Assembly (NCBI GenBank): GCA_031291275.1
Contig: JARLJJ010000116.1
Location: forward strand, 1-32,962
Length of the DNA stretch: 32,962 nucleotides
Reading direction: 5' to 3'
Origin: Formivibrio sp.
GTDB lineage: Bacteria; Pseudomonadota; Gammaproteobacteria; Burkholderiales; Chitinibacteraceae
Shown here: piece after piece, positions 24,406 through 32,962 of the stretch
Layout of the letters: every line of letters starts with the position of its first letter
Position numbering within the stretch: position 1 is the first letter of the stretch
The notes under the pieces: model-generated
Told to the model about the DNA's origin: nothing
Database searches by the model: none
Seen by the model: the letters and a program-made list of their open reading frames with translations, nothing else
Program-made: the position numbers and the translations under genes

Positions 24406-26121
24406 TTATTTAAGCGGCGAGTTCTTGCGTTCGCGCCCATACCGTTCGATTTCCTTGTATGCAACCGTCGTCGATTTTTGCTTGCGCACATCCACTAACG
24501 TTACGCGATCTGTACAGGAGTAGCACGGGTCAATACTTGCTACGATCAACGGTGCATCGGACACCGTATTGCCACGCAACATGTAGCGCAACGGAGGCCA
24601 GTTTGCATACGTCGGGGCACGGCAACGCCAGCGATAAAGCTTCTGGTTGTCCCCGGTCATGCTCCAGTGAATATCCTCACCACGCGGCGCTTCGGCAAAA
24701 CCCAGCGCGAATTGATGTGGTTTGTAATCAAATCCCTCAATCAGAATCGGCCCCACCGGCATATTCGCCAGTGCGTGTTCGATGATTGCGATGGAATCAA
24801 AGAATTCCTTGGCTCGGATCAACACGCGCGAAAGCACATCGCATCCTTCCATGGCATGCACGCTAAACGGCAAATTGGCATAACCAGCATAGGGATGGTC
24901 GCGACGGATATCGCGTTGATAGCCACTGGCACGCACCAGCGGTCCGACCGGTGAAAAATCGCGCGCGACCTTGCGATCCAGAATGCCGATGCCTTGCGTA
25001 CGCTGGTGCAGGTTTGGCGTTTCAATGAGCATTTCAACCAGTTGGCTGACTTCCTGGCGTAATTCGGCCACCACTTTCAACGTTTTGAGACGTTCGTCTT
25101 TCAGGATATCGCGACGCACGCCACCAATCAGATTCATGCCATACGTTTTGCGCGCGCCCGTCAACAATTCGGCCAGTGTCATGGCCTTCTCGCGCACACG
25201 GAAAAACTGCATGAAACCGGTATCGAAACCCACGAAGTGGCTGGCGAGTCCCAGATTCAGCAAGTGGCTGTGCAAGCGCTCGACTTCCAGGAAAATGCTT
25301 CGAATGGCTTGTGCGCGTTCCGGGACCCGGATACCCAGCGCATTCTCGATCGACGAAGCATAGGCTACGCTATGGGTGAAACCGCAAATGCCGCACACGC
25401 GGTCGGCAAGAAAGGTAACTTCATCGTAACCCATGCGGGTTTCAGCCACTTTTTCCATGCCTCGGTGGACATAGAACATCCGGTAATCGGCATCGACGAT
25501 ATCCTCACCATCGACAAAGAGACGGAAGTGACCCGGCTCATCGGAAGTGATATGCAAGGGGCCAAGCGGTATCACGCGGCTATCGCCAGTCGACTCATCC
25601 ACAAACTTGTAGGTTTCGGTGTCGCTCGTTGGCGCCGGACGCTGGTTATACCCCATCGTATCCTTGCGCAGCGGATGCAAGCCTTCCGGCCAGTCATCAG
25701 GGAGGACCAAGCGACGTTCATCAGGCAGGCCGACCGGGTGCAAGCCGTACATATCACGGATCTCGCGTTCACCCCAGACCGCAGCCGGGACGCGTGGCGT
25801 GACCGACGGGAATTCCAGTGTATTCGGATCAACCAATGCGCGAACCACAACCCAGCTTTTGACGATGCCTTCCATCGACAGCACGTAATAGACTGCAAAA
25901 TTATCGTTCAGCGAACGTTCATCGTTGCCAAACAATACCGAAAGCCAACCTCCCTGGTCGTAGTACAGCCACTCCACGACTTCGGGCAAGGCACCGGTTT
26001 TGACAGTGACAGTCACCTGATCGGCGGTTTGCCAGGATTCCTCAAGAACGGCTGACGGGAATTTCTCCCGCAACGCCGTGATGTAATTCTGGCCAACCTT
26101 GGTTTCACCTGATACGGACAT
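24406..26121 (-). CDS. hyfG: Hydrogenase-4 large subunit HyfG ([NiFe] catalytic subunit)
   Basis: HyfG holds the Ni-Fe site where protons are reduced to H2. The 571-residue protein joins a NuoC-like N-terminal domain (about 1-170) to a NuoD-like hydrogenase domain. Nickel ligands are C243 and C246 in RVCGICGFTH, and C533 and C536 in DPCYSCTDR near the C-terminus. A 32-residue tail follows Arg539 and ends RKNSPLK, the same form as the tail that HycI cuts from E. coli HycE. It therefore looks catalytically complete. AGGAAG lies before the ATG, 21 bp after hyfF. The group 4a assignment rests on the operon and motif pattern. Confidence 0.97.
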   Translation of the reverse strand: MSVSGETKVGQNYITALREKFPSAVLEESWQTADQVTVTVKTGALPEVVEWLYYDQGGWLSVLFGNDERSLNDNFAVYYVLSMEGIVKSWVVVRALVDPNTLEFPSVTPRVPAAVWGEREIRDMYGLHPVGLPDERRLVLPDDWPEGLHPLRKDTMGYNQRPAPTSDTETYKFVDESTGDSRVIPLGPLHITSDEPGHFRLFVDGEDIVDADYRMFYVHRGMEKVAETRMGYDEVTFLADRVCGICGFTHSVAYASSIENALGIRVPERAQAIRSIFLEVERLHSHLLNLGLASHFVGFDTGFMQFFRVREKAMTLAELLTGARKTYGMNLIGGVRRDILKDERLKTLKVVAELRQEVSQLVEMLIETPNLHQRTQGIGILDRKVARDFSPVGPLVRASGYQRDIRRDHPYAGYANLPFSVHAMEGCDVLSRVLIRAKEFFDSIAIIEHALANMPVGPILIEGFDYKPHQFALGFAEAPRGEDIHWSMTGDNQKLYRWRCRAPTYANWPPLRYMLRGNTVSDAPLIVASIDPCYSCTDRVTLVDVRKQKSTTVAYKEIERYGRERKNSPLK

Positions 26122-26142
26122 ATCTTCCTGTCTCCTTGCTAC

Positions 26143-27729
26143 TTATTTGCCTGCCACGGCAGAAGCCGTGACAGGAGTGCTGATTACATTTTCAATGACA
26201 GGCGCTGGTTGCATGGGCAAAGCCGGCACTGCGACAGGCATGCCCTGCACTACGCTGGTTGCATTCTGCAGCAACTGAATGACTGACCCTGGAGCGCGGA
26301 TGCCCATAACAAGCATCAGCGCGAGCAGGATGCCCATGGGCAGAAGCGTCAATACACCCAGTTCGCCTTTATGCACACCATCCGGACTGGAGCCAAAAAC
26401 AGTTTTGGCAATCATGCGAACAAGCCCTGCCAACACGATGGTCAGCAACAGGAGGCAGACTACCATCAGTACGCCATGCCCGGCTTTGATCCCAGCGGTC
26501 ACCACCAGAAATTCACTGACAAAAACGTTAAACGGTGGCAAACCGCCAAGCGCCAAGGCGCCGGCGCCCAGCATCACAGCAGTCAATGGCGCCACCTTGA
26601 GCAAGCCCTTGACCTTATCCATATCCGGCGTGCCATATTTCAGTAGCACATTTCCGGAACCGCAGAACAGTAGCGCTTTGGCCAGACTGTGGTTGATCGT
26701 ATGCAGAAGTGCAGCAAACACGCCCAAGGGGCCACCGATCCCGAAAGAAAGCGCGATCAAGCCCATGTTTTCCACGCTTGAGTAGGCCAAAAGCCGCTTC
26801 ATATCGCGTTGAACGATAATGAAGAAAGCCGCAATAAGGATCGACAGGAAACCGAAAATCAACAGCAGCATTTGCGGAAATTCCGGACCGATCGTCTTGG
26901 TGATGACCATGTAAAACCGGATGATGATCAGCAGTGCGCAATTGAGCAGTACCGCAGAAAGCAGCGCGCTCGTGGGACTGGGCGCTTCCGAGTGTGCATC
27001 TGGTAGCCACGCATGCATCGGGAAAAGACCGGCTTTAGTGCCAAAGCCAATCAACACAAAGACAAATGCTATCTTGGAAAGCCCTGGGTCCAGCAGCGTG
27101 GCTTGATCAAACAACGTAGTCCAGAAAATAGCATCACCGGAATGAGTCAACAGACTGGCCGCATTTGAATAGATCAGCACTACACCATACAGACCAAACG
27201 CCACGCCAACCGAGCAAATGACAATGTATTTCCACGCGGCTTCCAGTGAAGTACGTTTTCCATAGAAACCAACAAGAAATGCAGAACCCAGCGTTGTTGC
27301 TTCGATAGCCACCCACATCATGATCACGTTGTTGGCCGTCACTGCCAGCAGCATCGTGAACAAGAAGAGATTGAACAGCCCATAGTAAGTGCTCAACTTA
27401 CTCGCGTCGATCGCACCCTCATGCAACTCATGCTTCATGTAGCCGATGGAGTAAAGCCCGGTCAAAAATCCGACCACCCCGACAATGCCAAGGAAAACGG
27501 CACCAAGGCTATCGACGTATACCCAGTTACCAAATGCACTGATGGGGCCACTCGACAAGACCCGAGCAACTGCGGTAAGCGAAAGCACCAACAGGAGCGA
27601 AATCCCGACCAGATGGCATGCTGTTGCAAGCTTGCGGGGTGCAGGACAGATCCATCTTGATGCGAAAGCCAACAGCGAGGCAGCCAAAGGCACAAAGAGG
27701 AGTGCGAAAAGCAGATCCATTGGGGTCAT
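26143..27729 (-). CDS. hyfF: Hydrogenase-4 membrane subunit HyfF (NuoM/N-like antiporter subunit)
   Basis: The 528-residue, very hydrophobic protein is an antiporter-like membrane-arm subunit of the complex I superfamily. Visible landmarks are a TM glutamate in [15 protein letters not shown], a TM lysine in [10 protein letters not shown], the block [24 protein letters not shown] and [15 protein letters not shown]. These are residues tied to ion movement in Nuo subunits. It matches E. coli HyfF in length and order. The last 50 residues are Pro/Val/Ala-rich and lack motifs. The start could be codon 1 or 4 (both Met). It begins five bases after the hyfE stop. Confidence 0.94.
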   Translation of the reverse strand: MTPMDLLFALLFVPLAASLLAFASRWICPAPRKLATACHLVGISLLLVLSLTAVARVLSSGPISAFGNWVYVDSLGAVFLGIVGVVGFLTGLYSIGYMKHELHEGAIDASKLSTYYGLFNLFLFTMLLAVTANNVIMMWVAIEATTLGSAFLVGFYGKRTSLEAAWKYIVICSVGVAFGLYGVVLIYSNAASLLTHSGDAIFWTTLFDQATLLDPGLSKIAFVFVLIGFGTKAGLFPMHAWLPDAHSEAPSPTSALLSAVLLNCALLIIIRFYMVITKTIGPEFPQMLLLIFGFLSILIAAFFIIVQRDMKRLLAYSSVENMGLIALSFGIGGPLGVFAALLHTINHSLAKALLFCGSGNVLLKYGTPDMDKVKGLLKVAPLTAVMLGAGALALGGLPPFNVFVSEFLVVTAGIKAGHGVLMVVCLLLLTIVLAGLVRMIAKTVFGSSPDGVHKGELGVLTLLPMGILLALMLVMGIRAPGSVIQLLQNATSVVQGMPVAVPALPMQPAPVIENVISTPVTASAVAGK

Positions 27730-27734
27730 TTTGT

Positions 27735-28385
27735 TCAGCCCTTCAATGACGTGAGTGCTCTTACGTCAAGCGTTTGCAGTGTGCGGAAAATCTTGCGGGA
27801 CAGCAGCGCCATGATGATCACGGCAAAAATTGCATCGGTTGCGATACCGATTTCGACGATTTCCGGCGCCTTGCTGGCCATCAGTGCCAATGTCAGATGT
27901 GCGCCATTTTCCATCAGGCAGTAACCGAAAATCTGCTTGAGAATATTGCGTTGGCTGACAATGCAAACGAGTCCCAGGAAAAAATGCCCGAGCGAAACAG
28001 CCAGTGCAGGTTTCAACTTGGCGACCACAGCCAGATTAACCGACAAGACAGCATAATAAGAGAGCCCAACAATCACGGCGGCAACCAGGACCAGCCATGC
28101 CGGACTGAGCATGCTGCCCAGATCTTCCGTATCAGGCAGTGAACGAAATGCGCGCAGCATGATCAACGGCACCAGAATCACCTTGGTTACCAAGGCCGTC
28201 GCCGACCATAGATACAACTCTTCTGCATGCTGCGTGATGCCGAGCGCCAGAAAAATCAATACCAGTACAAACGATTGCACTGCGTAAAGTTTTGCCGCCG
28301 ATTTGATCTTCCCGGCACCGCAGACCATCAGCGAAGTGATGATCAGCAGACCCGCGAGATTGTTGACGATCAGGGTTCCGTCCAT
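27735..28385 (-). CDS. hyfE: Hydrogenase-4 membrane subunit HyfE
   Basis: HyfE is a NuoK-like membrane subunit present only in Hyf-type (FHL-2) and related complexes, not in the shorter Hyc complex. The 216-residue protein has about six or seven TM helices. Its C-terminal part includes [28 protein letters not shown] with an intramembrane Glu, similar to NuoK. The length equals the E. coli protein as I know it. GGGAG lies before the ATG, 14 bp after hyfD. Confidence 0.93.
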   Translation of the reverse strand: MDGTLIVNNLAGLLIITSLMVCGAGKIKSAAKLYAVQSFVLVLIFLALGITQHAEELYLWSATALVTKVILVPLIMLRAFRSLPDTEDLGSMLSPAWLVLVAAVIVGLSYYAVLSVNLAVVAKLKPALAVSLGHFFLGLVCIVSQRNILKQIFGYCLMENGAHLTLALMASKAPEIVEIGIATDAIFAVIIMALLSRKIFRTLQTLDVRALTSLKG

Positions 28386-28399
28386 GAACTTCTACTCCC

Positions 28400-29839
28400 T
28401 TAACCAAGCCAGGATGCAGCGATAAAGCTGGAACATACACACATGACGATCAGCACGACCAGCACAATTTGAATCGCCATGGGAACCGGGGAAGCGGTAG
28501 CAACAGCCTCCGATGCTTCACCGGGAACCGTTTTGCCGAACCAGTGCAGAAGCCAGGCAAAGCTGCACACTGATTCGATTAGCGCCAGAATCACCAAGGG
28601 CAGCAGGAGCAAATACTCGCGCGACAACTGGAAGCCTGCAGAGAAAATTGCAAACTTGCTGAAGAAACCGTTAAAAGGAGGCACACCGGTGATCGCCAGC
28701 GCAGCCACGCAGAAGCCAATACCAAGCAAAGGCACCTTTTTCAACAAGCCACGCAGCGATGGCAGCATGCGGGTGCCACAGGTGTAACTCAGCGCGCCGG
28801 CCACCAGGAAGAACAGACTCTTGGCAAAGGCATGGTTGAAAATGTGCGCAATCGCACCATTAAAGGCCAATTGCGAACCGAAAATCGACAGCGACAACGC
28901 GAGAAAAATCAGTGATAGCTGCGAAATCGTTGAATACGCCAACAGACGCTTCATGTCTTTTTGCGGCAGGTACATCAGGAAACCGTAAATCATGGTCACA
29001 ACGGCCATCACGGCACCGATCCAGCCAATGACATGCGGCACCGAGCCCGCAGAGAGAATTGCCCGGGCAAAAATGTACACCCCGACTTTCACCATTGAGG
29101 CTGCATGCAGATAGGCACTGACCGGAGTTGGCGCCTCCATCGCATCAGGCAACCAGACATGCAGTGGTAGTTGTGCCGACTTACCCCAAGCGGCGATCAG
29201 AACACCGAGGAAAATGATGATCTTCGTGCCATCATCAAGACTGGCAAGCGCATCCAGGGAGAATGTACCGGCGCTGACAAAGAGATACGCTGCAGCCACA
29301 TACAATCCGATCGAGGCGATGTGCGTGACAATCAATGCTTTGAGCGCAGATTGCAGTGCTTTCGGCTTCTGGTAGTACCCGATCAACGCCCAGGAACAAC
29401 CGCCGGTAATTTCAAAGGCAACCAACTGACCGACGATGGTGGAAGAAAAAACCAGGCCCGCCATCGCGCCGATAAATACCAGCAGAAAAGCGTAATAACG
29501 TGGCGCGCCTTCATGCGGATGCTCACGGTTGCCTTTCGTCAAATAATCCGTGGAATACAGGACGACCAGGAAACCCAGCACCACAACAGCAAACGCGACG
29601 AGCACACTGACCTTGTCTATCGTCAGCCCCAGTATCACCGTATTGCCAATCGAGAAAAGGGTATGGGTCAGCGCTGTTTTGCCTGCAGCGTAGAAATTCC
29701 AGGCCACCAGCCCGACAGAGGCGGAAGCCAGCAGCGCAAAGAGCGTGGCGACCCACTTGGCAACCCGTTGCGGGCTGAGTACGGTCACTATTGCCCCGGC
29801 AAAGGGCACCAGAATGGTCGCGAGTGCGATGTTCACCAT
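28400..29839 (-). CDS. hyfD: Hydrogenase-4 membrane subunit HyfD (antiporter-like)
   Basis: HyfD is another NuoL/M/N-like subunit found in Hyf but not Hyc complexes. The 479-residue protein has the TM glutamate in LVAFEITGGCSW, a TM lysine in SALKALIVTHIAS, AWGKSAQLPLHVWLPDAMEAPTPVSA and [14 protein letters not shown]. The ATG at 29839 is chosen: AAGG lies six bases upstream, and the longer frame to 29902 would run into hyfC with residues foreign to the family. About 14 TM helices are expected. Confidence 0.94.
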   Translation of the reverse strand: MVNIALATILVPFAGAIVTVLSPQRVAKWVATLFALLASASVGLVAWNFYAAGKTALTHTLFSIGNTVILGLTIDKVSVLVAFAVVVLGFLVVLYSTDYLTKGNREHPHEGAPRYYAFLLVFIGAMAGLVFSSTIVGQLVAFEITGGCSWALIGYYQKPKALQSALKALIVTHIASIGLYVAAAYLFVSAGTFSLDALASLDDGTKIIIFLGVLIAAWGKSAQLPLHVWLPDAMEAPTPVSAYLHAASMVKVGVYIFARAILSAGSVPHVIGWIGAVMAVVTMIYGFLMYLPQKDMKRLLAYSTISQLSLIFLALSLSIFGSQLAFNGAIAHIFNHAFAKSLFFLVAGALSYTCGTRMLPSLRGLLKKVPLLGIGFCVAALAITGVPPFNGFFSKFAIFSAGFQLSREYLLLLPLVILALIESVCSFAWLLHWFGKTVPGEASEAVATASPVPMAIQIVLVVLIVMCVCSSFIAASWLG

Positions 29840-29855
29840 GATTGACCTTGGCTCC

Positions 29856-30794
29856 TCAGAGACCTGTGAGATAGAAGACGAAAGCCAGCACCGCGACGCC
29901 AAAACCGATCCACGTTACTCGCGATGCCATCAGGAAGCGACCACGCGCCATGCTGTTTTCAATCAGGCCGGCAGCAAAAAACAGGATGGCAAGCTTGATC
30001 GGCAAGGCAACAACAGCGATCAGGAATGAGGGCAGATCAAGCACCGCTGCGTTACCAAACGGCAGGAACACGCTGATGAAAAATTGCGCCATCACCACTT
30101 TCTTCAGAGCAAGCCCCATTTTCAGTACCGCAAGCGAAACGCCTGAATACTCCGTCAATGGCCCTTCTTGTAATTCCTGTTCCGCCTCAGCCATGTCAAA
30201 CGGCAACTTGCCCATTTCAATGTAAACAGCAAAACCGAATGCGATCATTGCCAAGACCACAGCAATCGGTGATTGCAAGTAGCCCCCGGAAATCGAAGCG
30301 CTGATACTGCCCAGATTGGTGCTTCTTTCGATCAGAGCGACTACAAGCAGCGACAGGATCATGATCGGCTCGACCAGCACCCCCATCGTCAATTCACGAA
30401 TCCCGCCAAGACCTGCGTACGCACTGCCGGAATCGACACCAGAAAGAGAGAAGAAGAAACGCACGATCGCAAACAGGTAGGCAAAAGTGATCAGGTCCGC
30501 GATGACGCCCACCGGTGAATGTTGCGAAAAGACTGGCAGGGCCATGGCGACCAGCAGCATGACGCTGATCACCACATACGGAGTAACCTGGAACACAAAG
30601 CCAGCGCTGGCTGGCGCCACATCCTGACGCTTCAGCAACTTGATGATGTCACGATAATCCTGCAAGACTCCAGGACCACGACGTGAATGCATCCGCGCCC
30701 GGATCATGCGGGAAAAACCAGTAAAAAAAGGTGCCAGCGCCAGCAAGATCAAGGCCTGTACAACTCCGAGCAAGAACATGGAAAGGTTCGGCAT
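29856..30794 (-). CDS. hyfC: Hydrogenase-4 membrane subunit HyfC (NuoH/HycD-like)
   Basis: HyfC is the NuoH-like protein that joins the soluble hydrogenase module to the membrane arm. The 312-residue product has about eight TM helices, with the conserved RMIRARMHSRRGPGVLQDYRD loop after TM1 and the acidic loop GKLPFDMAEAEQELQEGPLTEY. Those charged loops correspond to the NuoH regions facing the quinone site in complex I. AGGAG precedes the ATG, 12 bp after hyfB. Confidence 0.95.
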   Translation of the reverse strand: MPNLSMFLLGVVQALILLALAPFFTGFSRMIRARMHSRRGPGVLQDYRDIIKLLKRQDVAPASAGFVFQVTPYVVISVMLLVAMALPVFSQHSPVGVIADLITFAYLFAIVRFFFSLSGVDSGSAYAGLGGIRELTMGVLVEPIMILSLLVVALIERSTNLGSISASISGGYLQSPIAVVLAMIAFGFAVYIEMGKLPFDMAEAEQELQEGPLTEYSGVSLAVLKMGLALKKVVMAQFFISVFLPFGNAAVLDLPSFLIAVVALPIKLAILFFAAGLIENSMARGRFLMASRVTWIGFGVAVLAFVFYLTGL

Positions 30795-30806
30795 GGGGGA
30801 CTCCTA

Positions 30807-32819
30807 TCAGACCGCAACCAGAAGCAGAATTACGAGTGCGGCTACTACATAGAGGCAGTAGACGCGGAAATCACCATGCTGCAGCCATTGCACCAGACGA
30901 CCGATCCATTGGATGAAGCGAACAAATGGTGCAATGATCTTTTCATCCCACACCGGCTCAACCCGTATGGCTGTATTGACCACACAGTCAAGCGAAGACC
31001 GCATGAAGGGAGCCGGATTGAGACCAATACGCAAACGGTAGAGAGGTCCAAAAATCACCCGCATAGGCTGGGCAAAATTTTCGGAAGCCACCGTCATTTG
31101 TCCTTCCTGTGCATAGCCGCAAGCCCAAGCTTCTCCACCATGCCGGCGATTCAAACGCGGCCCCTTGAGCGCCACACCGATCAGGATCGGCAGAAGCGGA
31201 ATAGCAATCAGCAGAAGCGCCATCAATGGCGTTGAAAGCATGGCTTGGGTTGAACTTGCCGGGAAAACGATGGCGCCTTGGGCAACCACTGGCGCGGCGC
31301 TGCCAGTTAATGTTGCAACAATTCCGGCAATGACCGGAGCAACAACCGGCGCGGCAATACCAAGCACCACAGCGGCAACCGCCAGAATGACCATCGCAGC
31401 AATCATAGCCACGGGTACTTCTCTTGCTTTCTCAGCATGAGCACTGCGCGGTAGTCCAGAAAAAGAAAGTCCGTACGCCTTGACGAAACACATTGCCGCA
31501 AAAGCGCCCGTAATCGCCAGCATCACAATCGCAATCGGACCGGCTAGTCTCATCACCATGCCACCCTCGTGGCTCAGTGTGAAGAGCGACTGGTAGGTAA
31601 ACCATTCACTGACAAAACCATTGAGTGGCGGCAGTGCGGAGATGGCCATGGCACCCACCAGGAAAGTCATTGCGGTCCACGGCATCGTTTTCGCCAAGCC
31701 ACCAAGTTTTTCCATGTTCTTGGTATGCGTGCGATAGAGAATAGAACCGGCACCAAGGAACAACAGCCCTTTGAACATCGCATGGTTCAGCAGATGGTAA
31801 AAACCGGCAAGCAGGCCGAGCGCGGCAAGCACAGGATGCTGGGTCGCAATGCCAATCATGCCGACACCCACGCCCATCAAAATGATCCCGATATTCTCAA
31901 CACTTGAATAAGCCAGGAGACGCTTGATGTCTTTTTCTGCCAGCGCGTAAAGCACGCCCAATACCGCGGAGACTGCGCCGAAGCCAAGGACTACGAGCCC
32001 CCACCAAGCCGTTGTCGCACCCAACAGATCAATACCGACCTTGATGATCCCGAATACGCCGATTTTCACCATAACGCCGGACATCAACGCCGAGATGTGT
32101 GAAGGCGCAGCAGGGTGGGCACGCGGCAGCCAGCCATGCAAGGGCACCATGCCGGCCTTGGCACCAAAACCGAAGAAAGCAAGCAGGAAGACCACGGAAG
32201 CCAGCGGACCAGAAAGATGCAGGTTGCGGAAACTGGCAAAATCAAGACTGCCGCTGAGGCTGTAGAGAATAAAGAACGCAGCCATGATCAGCACCGAACC
32301 GGCATGGGCGATCAAGAAGTAGAGGAAACCTGCGCTGACGGCTTCTTCGTCCTGATCGAAAATCACCAGGAAGTACGAGGCCAGCGACATCATTTCGAAG
32401 AAGATCAGGAAGTAGAACGCGTTGTCGATCACGACCAGCGCCACCATCGAAGCAATAAAGGTATTCATGAAGAATCCCATTGCCCAGGCACCGCGACCTT
32501 CGTATTCCCGCACATAAGAAAGGGAGTAAATCGCGCAAACGACCACAAGCAGCGAGATCACAAAAACCATGAATGCCGCGAACGGGTCGAAACGCACAAT
32601 GAAATGGGCGAAAGGGAAAGGTCCATCAACACCAAAGCCGACCCCTTGCCCGGAAAGCATGACTGGCAACGACGCCAAAATACCGGCAATTCCGCCAACC
32701 GCCGCGGCAATTCCGGCGATGGAAACCGCCATCCGTTCGCAACGTGACATCAGGAGAGAAGCGATCGCACCCGCGCAATAGACCAGCACGGAAATCAGCA
32801 GCAAACCTAGTGGAGTCAT
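30807..32819 (-). CDS. hyfB: Hydrogenase-4 membrane subunit HyfB (NuoL/HycC-like antiporter subunit)
   Basis: HyfB is the large antiporter-like subunit of the membrane arm. The 670-residue protein has the TM glutamate in LIFFEMMSLASYFLV and the blocks FGFGAKAGMVPLHGWLPRAHPAAPSH and [16 protein letters not shown]. The position of the NuoM-type TM7 lysine reads GFLYFLIAHAG, without a Lys. A long C-terminal region (about 430-670) includes a conserved loop (GGEAWACGY) and a final TM helix. Its ATG overlaps the hyfA stop (ATGA). The length is close to E. coli HyfB. Confidence 0.95.
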   Translation of the reverse strand: MTPLGLLLISVLVYCAGAIASLLMSRCERMAVSIAGIAAAVGGIAGILASLPVMLSGQGVGFGVDGPFPFAHFIVRFDPFAAFMVFVISLLVVVCAIYSLSYVREYEGRGAWAMGFFMNTFIASMVALVVIDNAFYFLIFFEMMSLASYFLVIFDQDEEAVSAGFLYFLIAHAGSVLIMAAFFILYSLSGSLDFASFRNLHLSGPLASVVFLLAFFGFGAKAGMVPLHGWLPRAHPAAPSHISALMSGVMVKIGVFGIIKVGIDLLGATTAWWGLVVLGFGAVSAVLGVLYALAEKDIKRLLAYSSVENIGIILMGVGVGMIGIATQHPVLAALGLLAGFYHLLNHAMFKGLLFLGAGSILYRTHTKNMEKLGGLAKTMPWTAMTFLVGAMAISALPPLNGFVSEWFTYQSLFTLSHEGGMVMRLAGPIAIVMLAITGAFAAMCFVKAYGLSFSGLPRSAHAEKAREVPVAMIAAMVILAVAAVVLGIAAPVVAPVIAGIVATLTGSAAPVVAQGAIVFPASSTQAMLSTPLMALLLIAIPLLPILIGVALKGPRLNRRHGGEAWACGYAQEGQMTVASENFAQPMRVIFGPLYRLRIGLNPAPFMRSSLDCVVNTAIRVEPVWDEKIIAPFVRFIQWIGRLVQWLQHGDFRVYCLYVVAALVILLLVAV

Positions 32820-32962
32820 GCTTTTTTCCCCTCTTCAGGAGCGAGGTGCAGCAGAGGTAAATCCAGCGAAGCCACCGCATCCATGCGCTTTGCATCGTTG
32901 GAATGTTCGAGCGTTGAATTGTCCACCACGAAGAGTGCGTGAGTCGGGCAGACACGTACGCA
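32816..32962 (-). CDS. hyfA: Hydrogenase-4 ferredoxin subunit HyfA (C-terminal 48 residues only)
   Basis: The minus strand is open from the window edge and begins in a ferredoxin motif (CVRVCPTHALFVVDN), followed by a polar tail to a TGA that overlaps the hyfB start. The position before hyfB and the motif fit HyfA, the HycB-like polyferredoxin that links FdhF to the hydrogenase. The start and upstream control region lie outside the window. Confidence 0.8.
   Translation of the reverse strand, partial: CVRVCPTHALFVVDNSTLEHSNDAKRMDAVASLDLPLLHLAPEEGKKA

Noticed and set aside
25237..26055. A 272-residue plus-strand open frame
   Set aside because: It is antisense to hyfG, with an Arg/His/Gln-rich shadow composition and no recognisable domain.

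Overview
The window reads as chromosomal DNA of a betaproteobacterium. The best evidence is the housekeeping block rplM-rpsI-argC-(membrane coiled-coil gene)-bactofilin-erpA, an order typical of that class, together with mpl, an E. coli-like fabI, hemG and a two-domain PPK2. No phage, insertion sequence or CRISPR array is visible. The species cannot be named from sequence alone.

Left part (1-13.5 kb): a partial diguanylate-cyclase-like gene with a degenerate active site (minus), then mpl (plus), a tRNA-Asn (minus), an AsmA-like envelope protein, ygfZ and fabI (all plus). A perfect bidirectional terminator separates fabI from a leftward set: hemG, polyphosphate:AMP phosphotransferase and an unknown two-TM protein. 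Next come erpA, bactofilin, a coiled-coil membrane protein, argC, rpsI and rplM, all leftward. An OsmC-like gene points right. The gap between rplM and the OsmC gene holds an orphan leftward terminator and a candidate small RNA carrying two anti-Shine-Dalgarno CCUCC motifs.

Right part (13.5-33 kb): one long leftward gene block that continues past the right edge: hyfA (partial), hyfB, hyfC, hyfD, hyfE, hyfF, hyfG, hyfH, hyfI, hycH/hyfJ, hycI, a decayed membrane gene, hydN, fdhF, moaA, fdhD, hypA, hypB, hypF. Most junctions are under 25 bp or overlap. It encodes a hydrogenase-4 type (group 4a [NiFe]) formate hydrogenlyase (FHL-2). FdhF would oxidise formate at a molybdopterin site that uses Cys140 instead of selenocysteine. 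HydN and HyfA-type ferredoxins and the Fe-S subunits HyfH and HyfI would carry electrons to the Ni-Fe site in HyfG. The membrane arm (HyfB, C, D, E, F) resembles complex I and could couple proton reduction to ion movement. The same operon supplies the Mo-cofactor enzyme MoaA, the FDH sulfurtransferase FdhD, the nickel chaperones HypA and HypB, the cyanide-ligand enzyme HypF, and the HycI protease that would remove the 32-residue HyfG tail. HypC, HypD and HypE, an FhlA-type activator and a formate channel are not in the window and must lie elsewhere if the system works.
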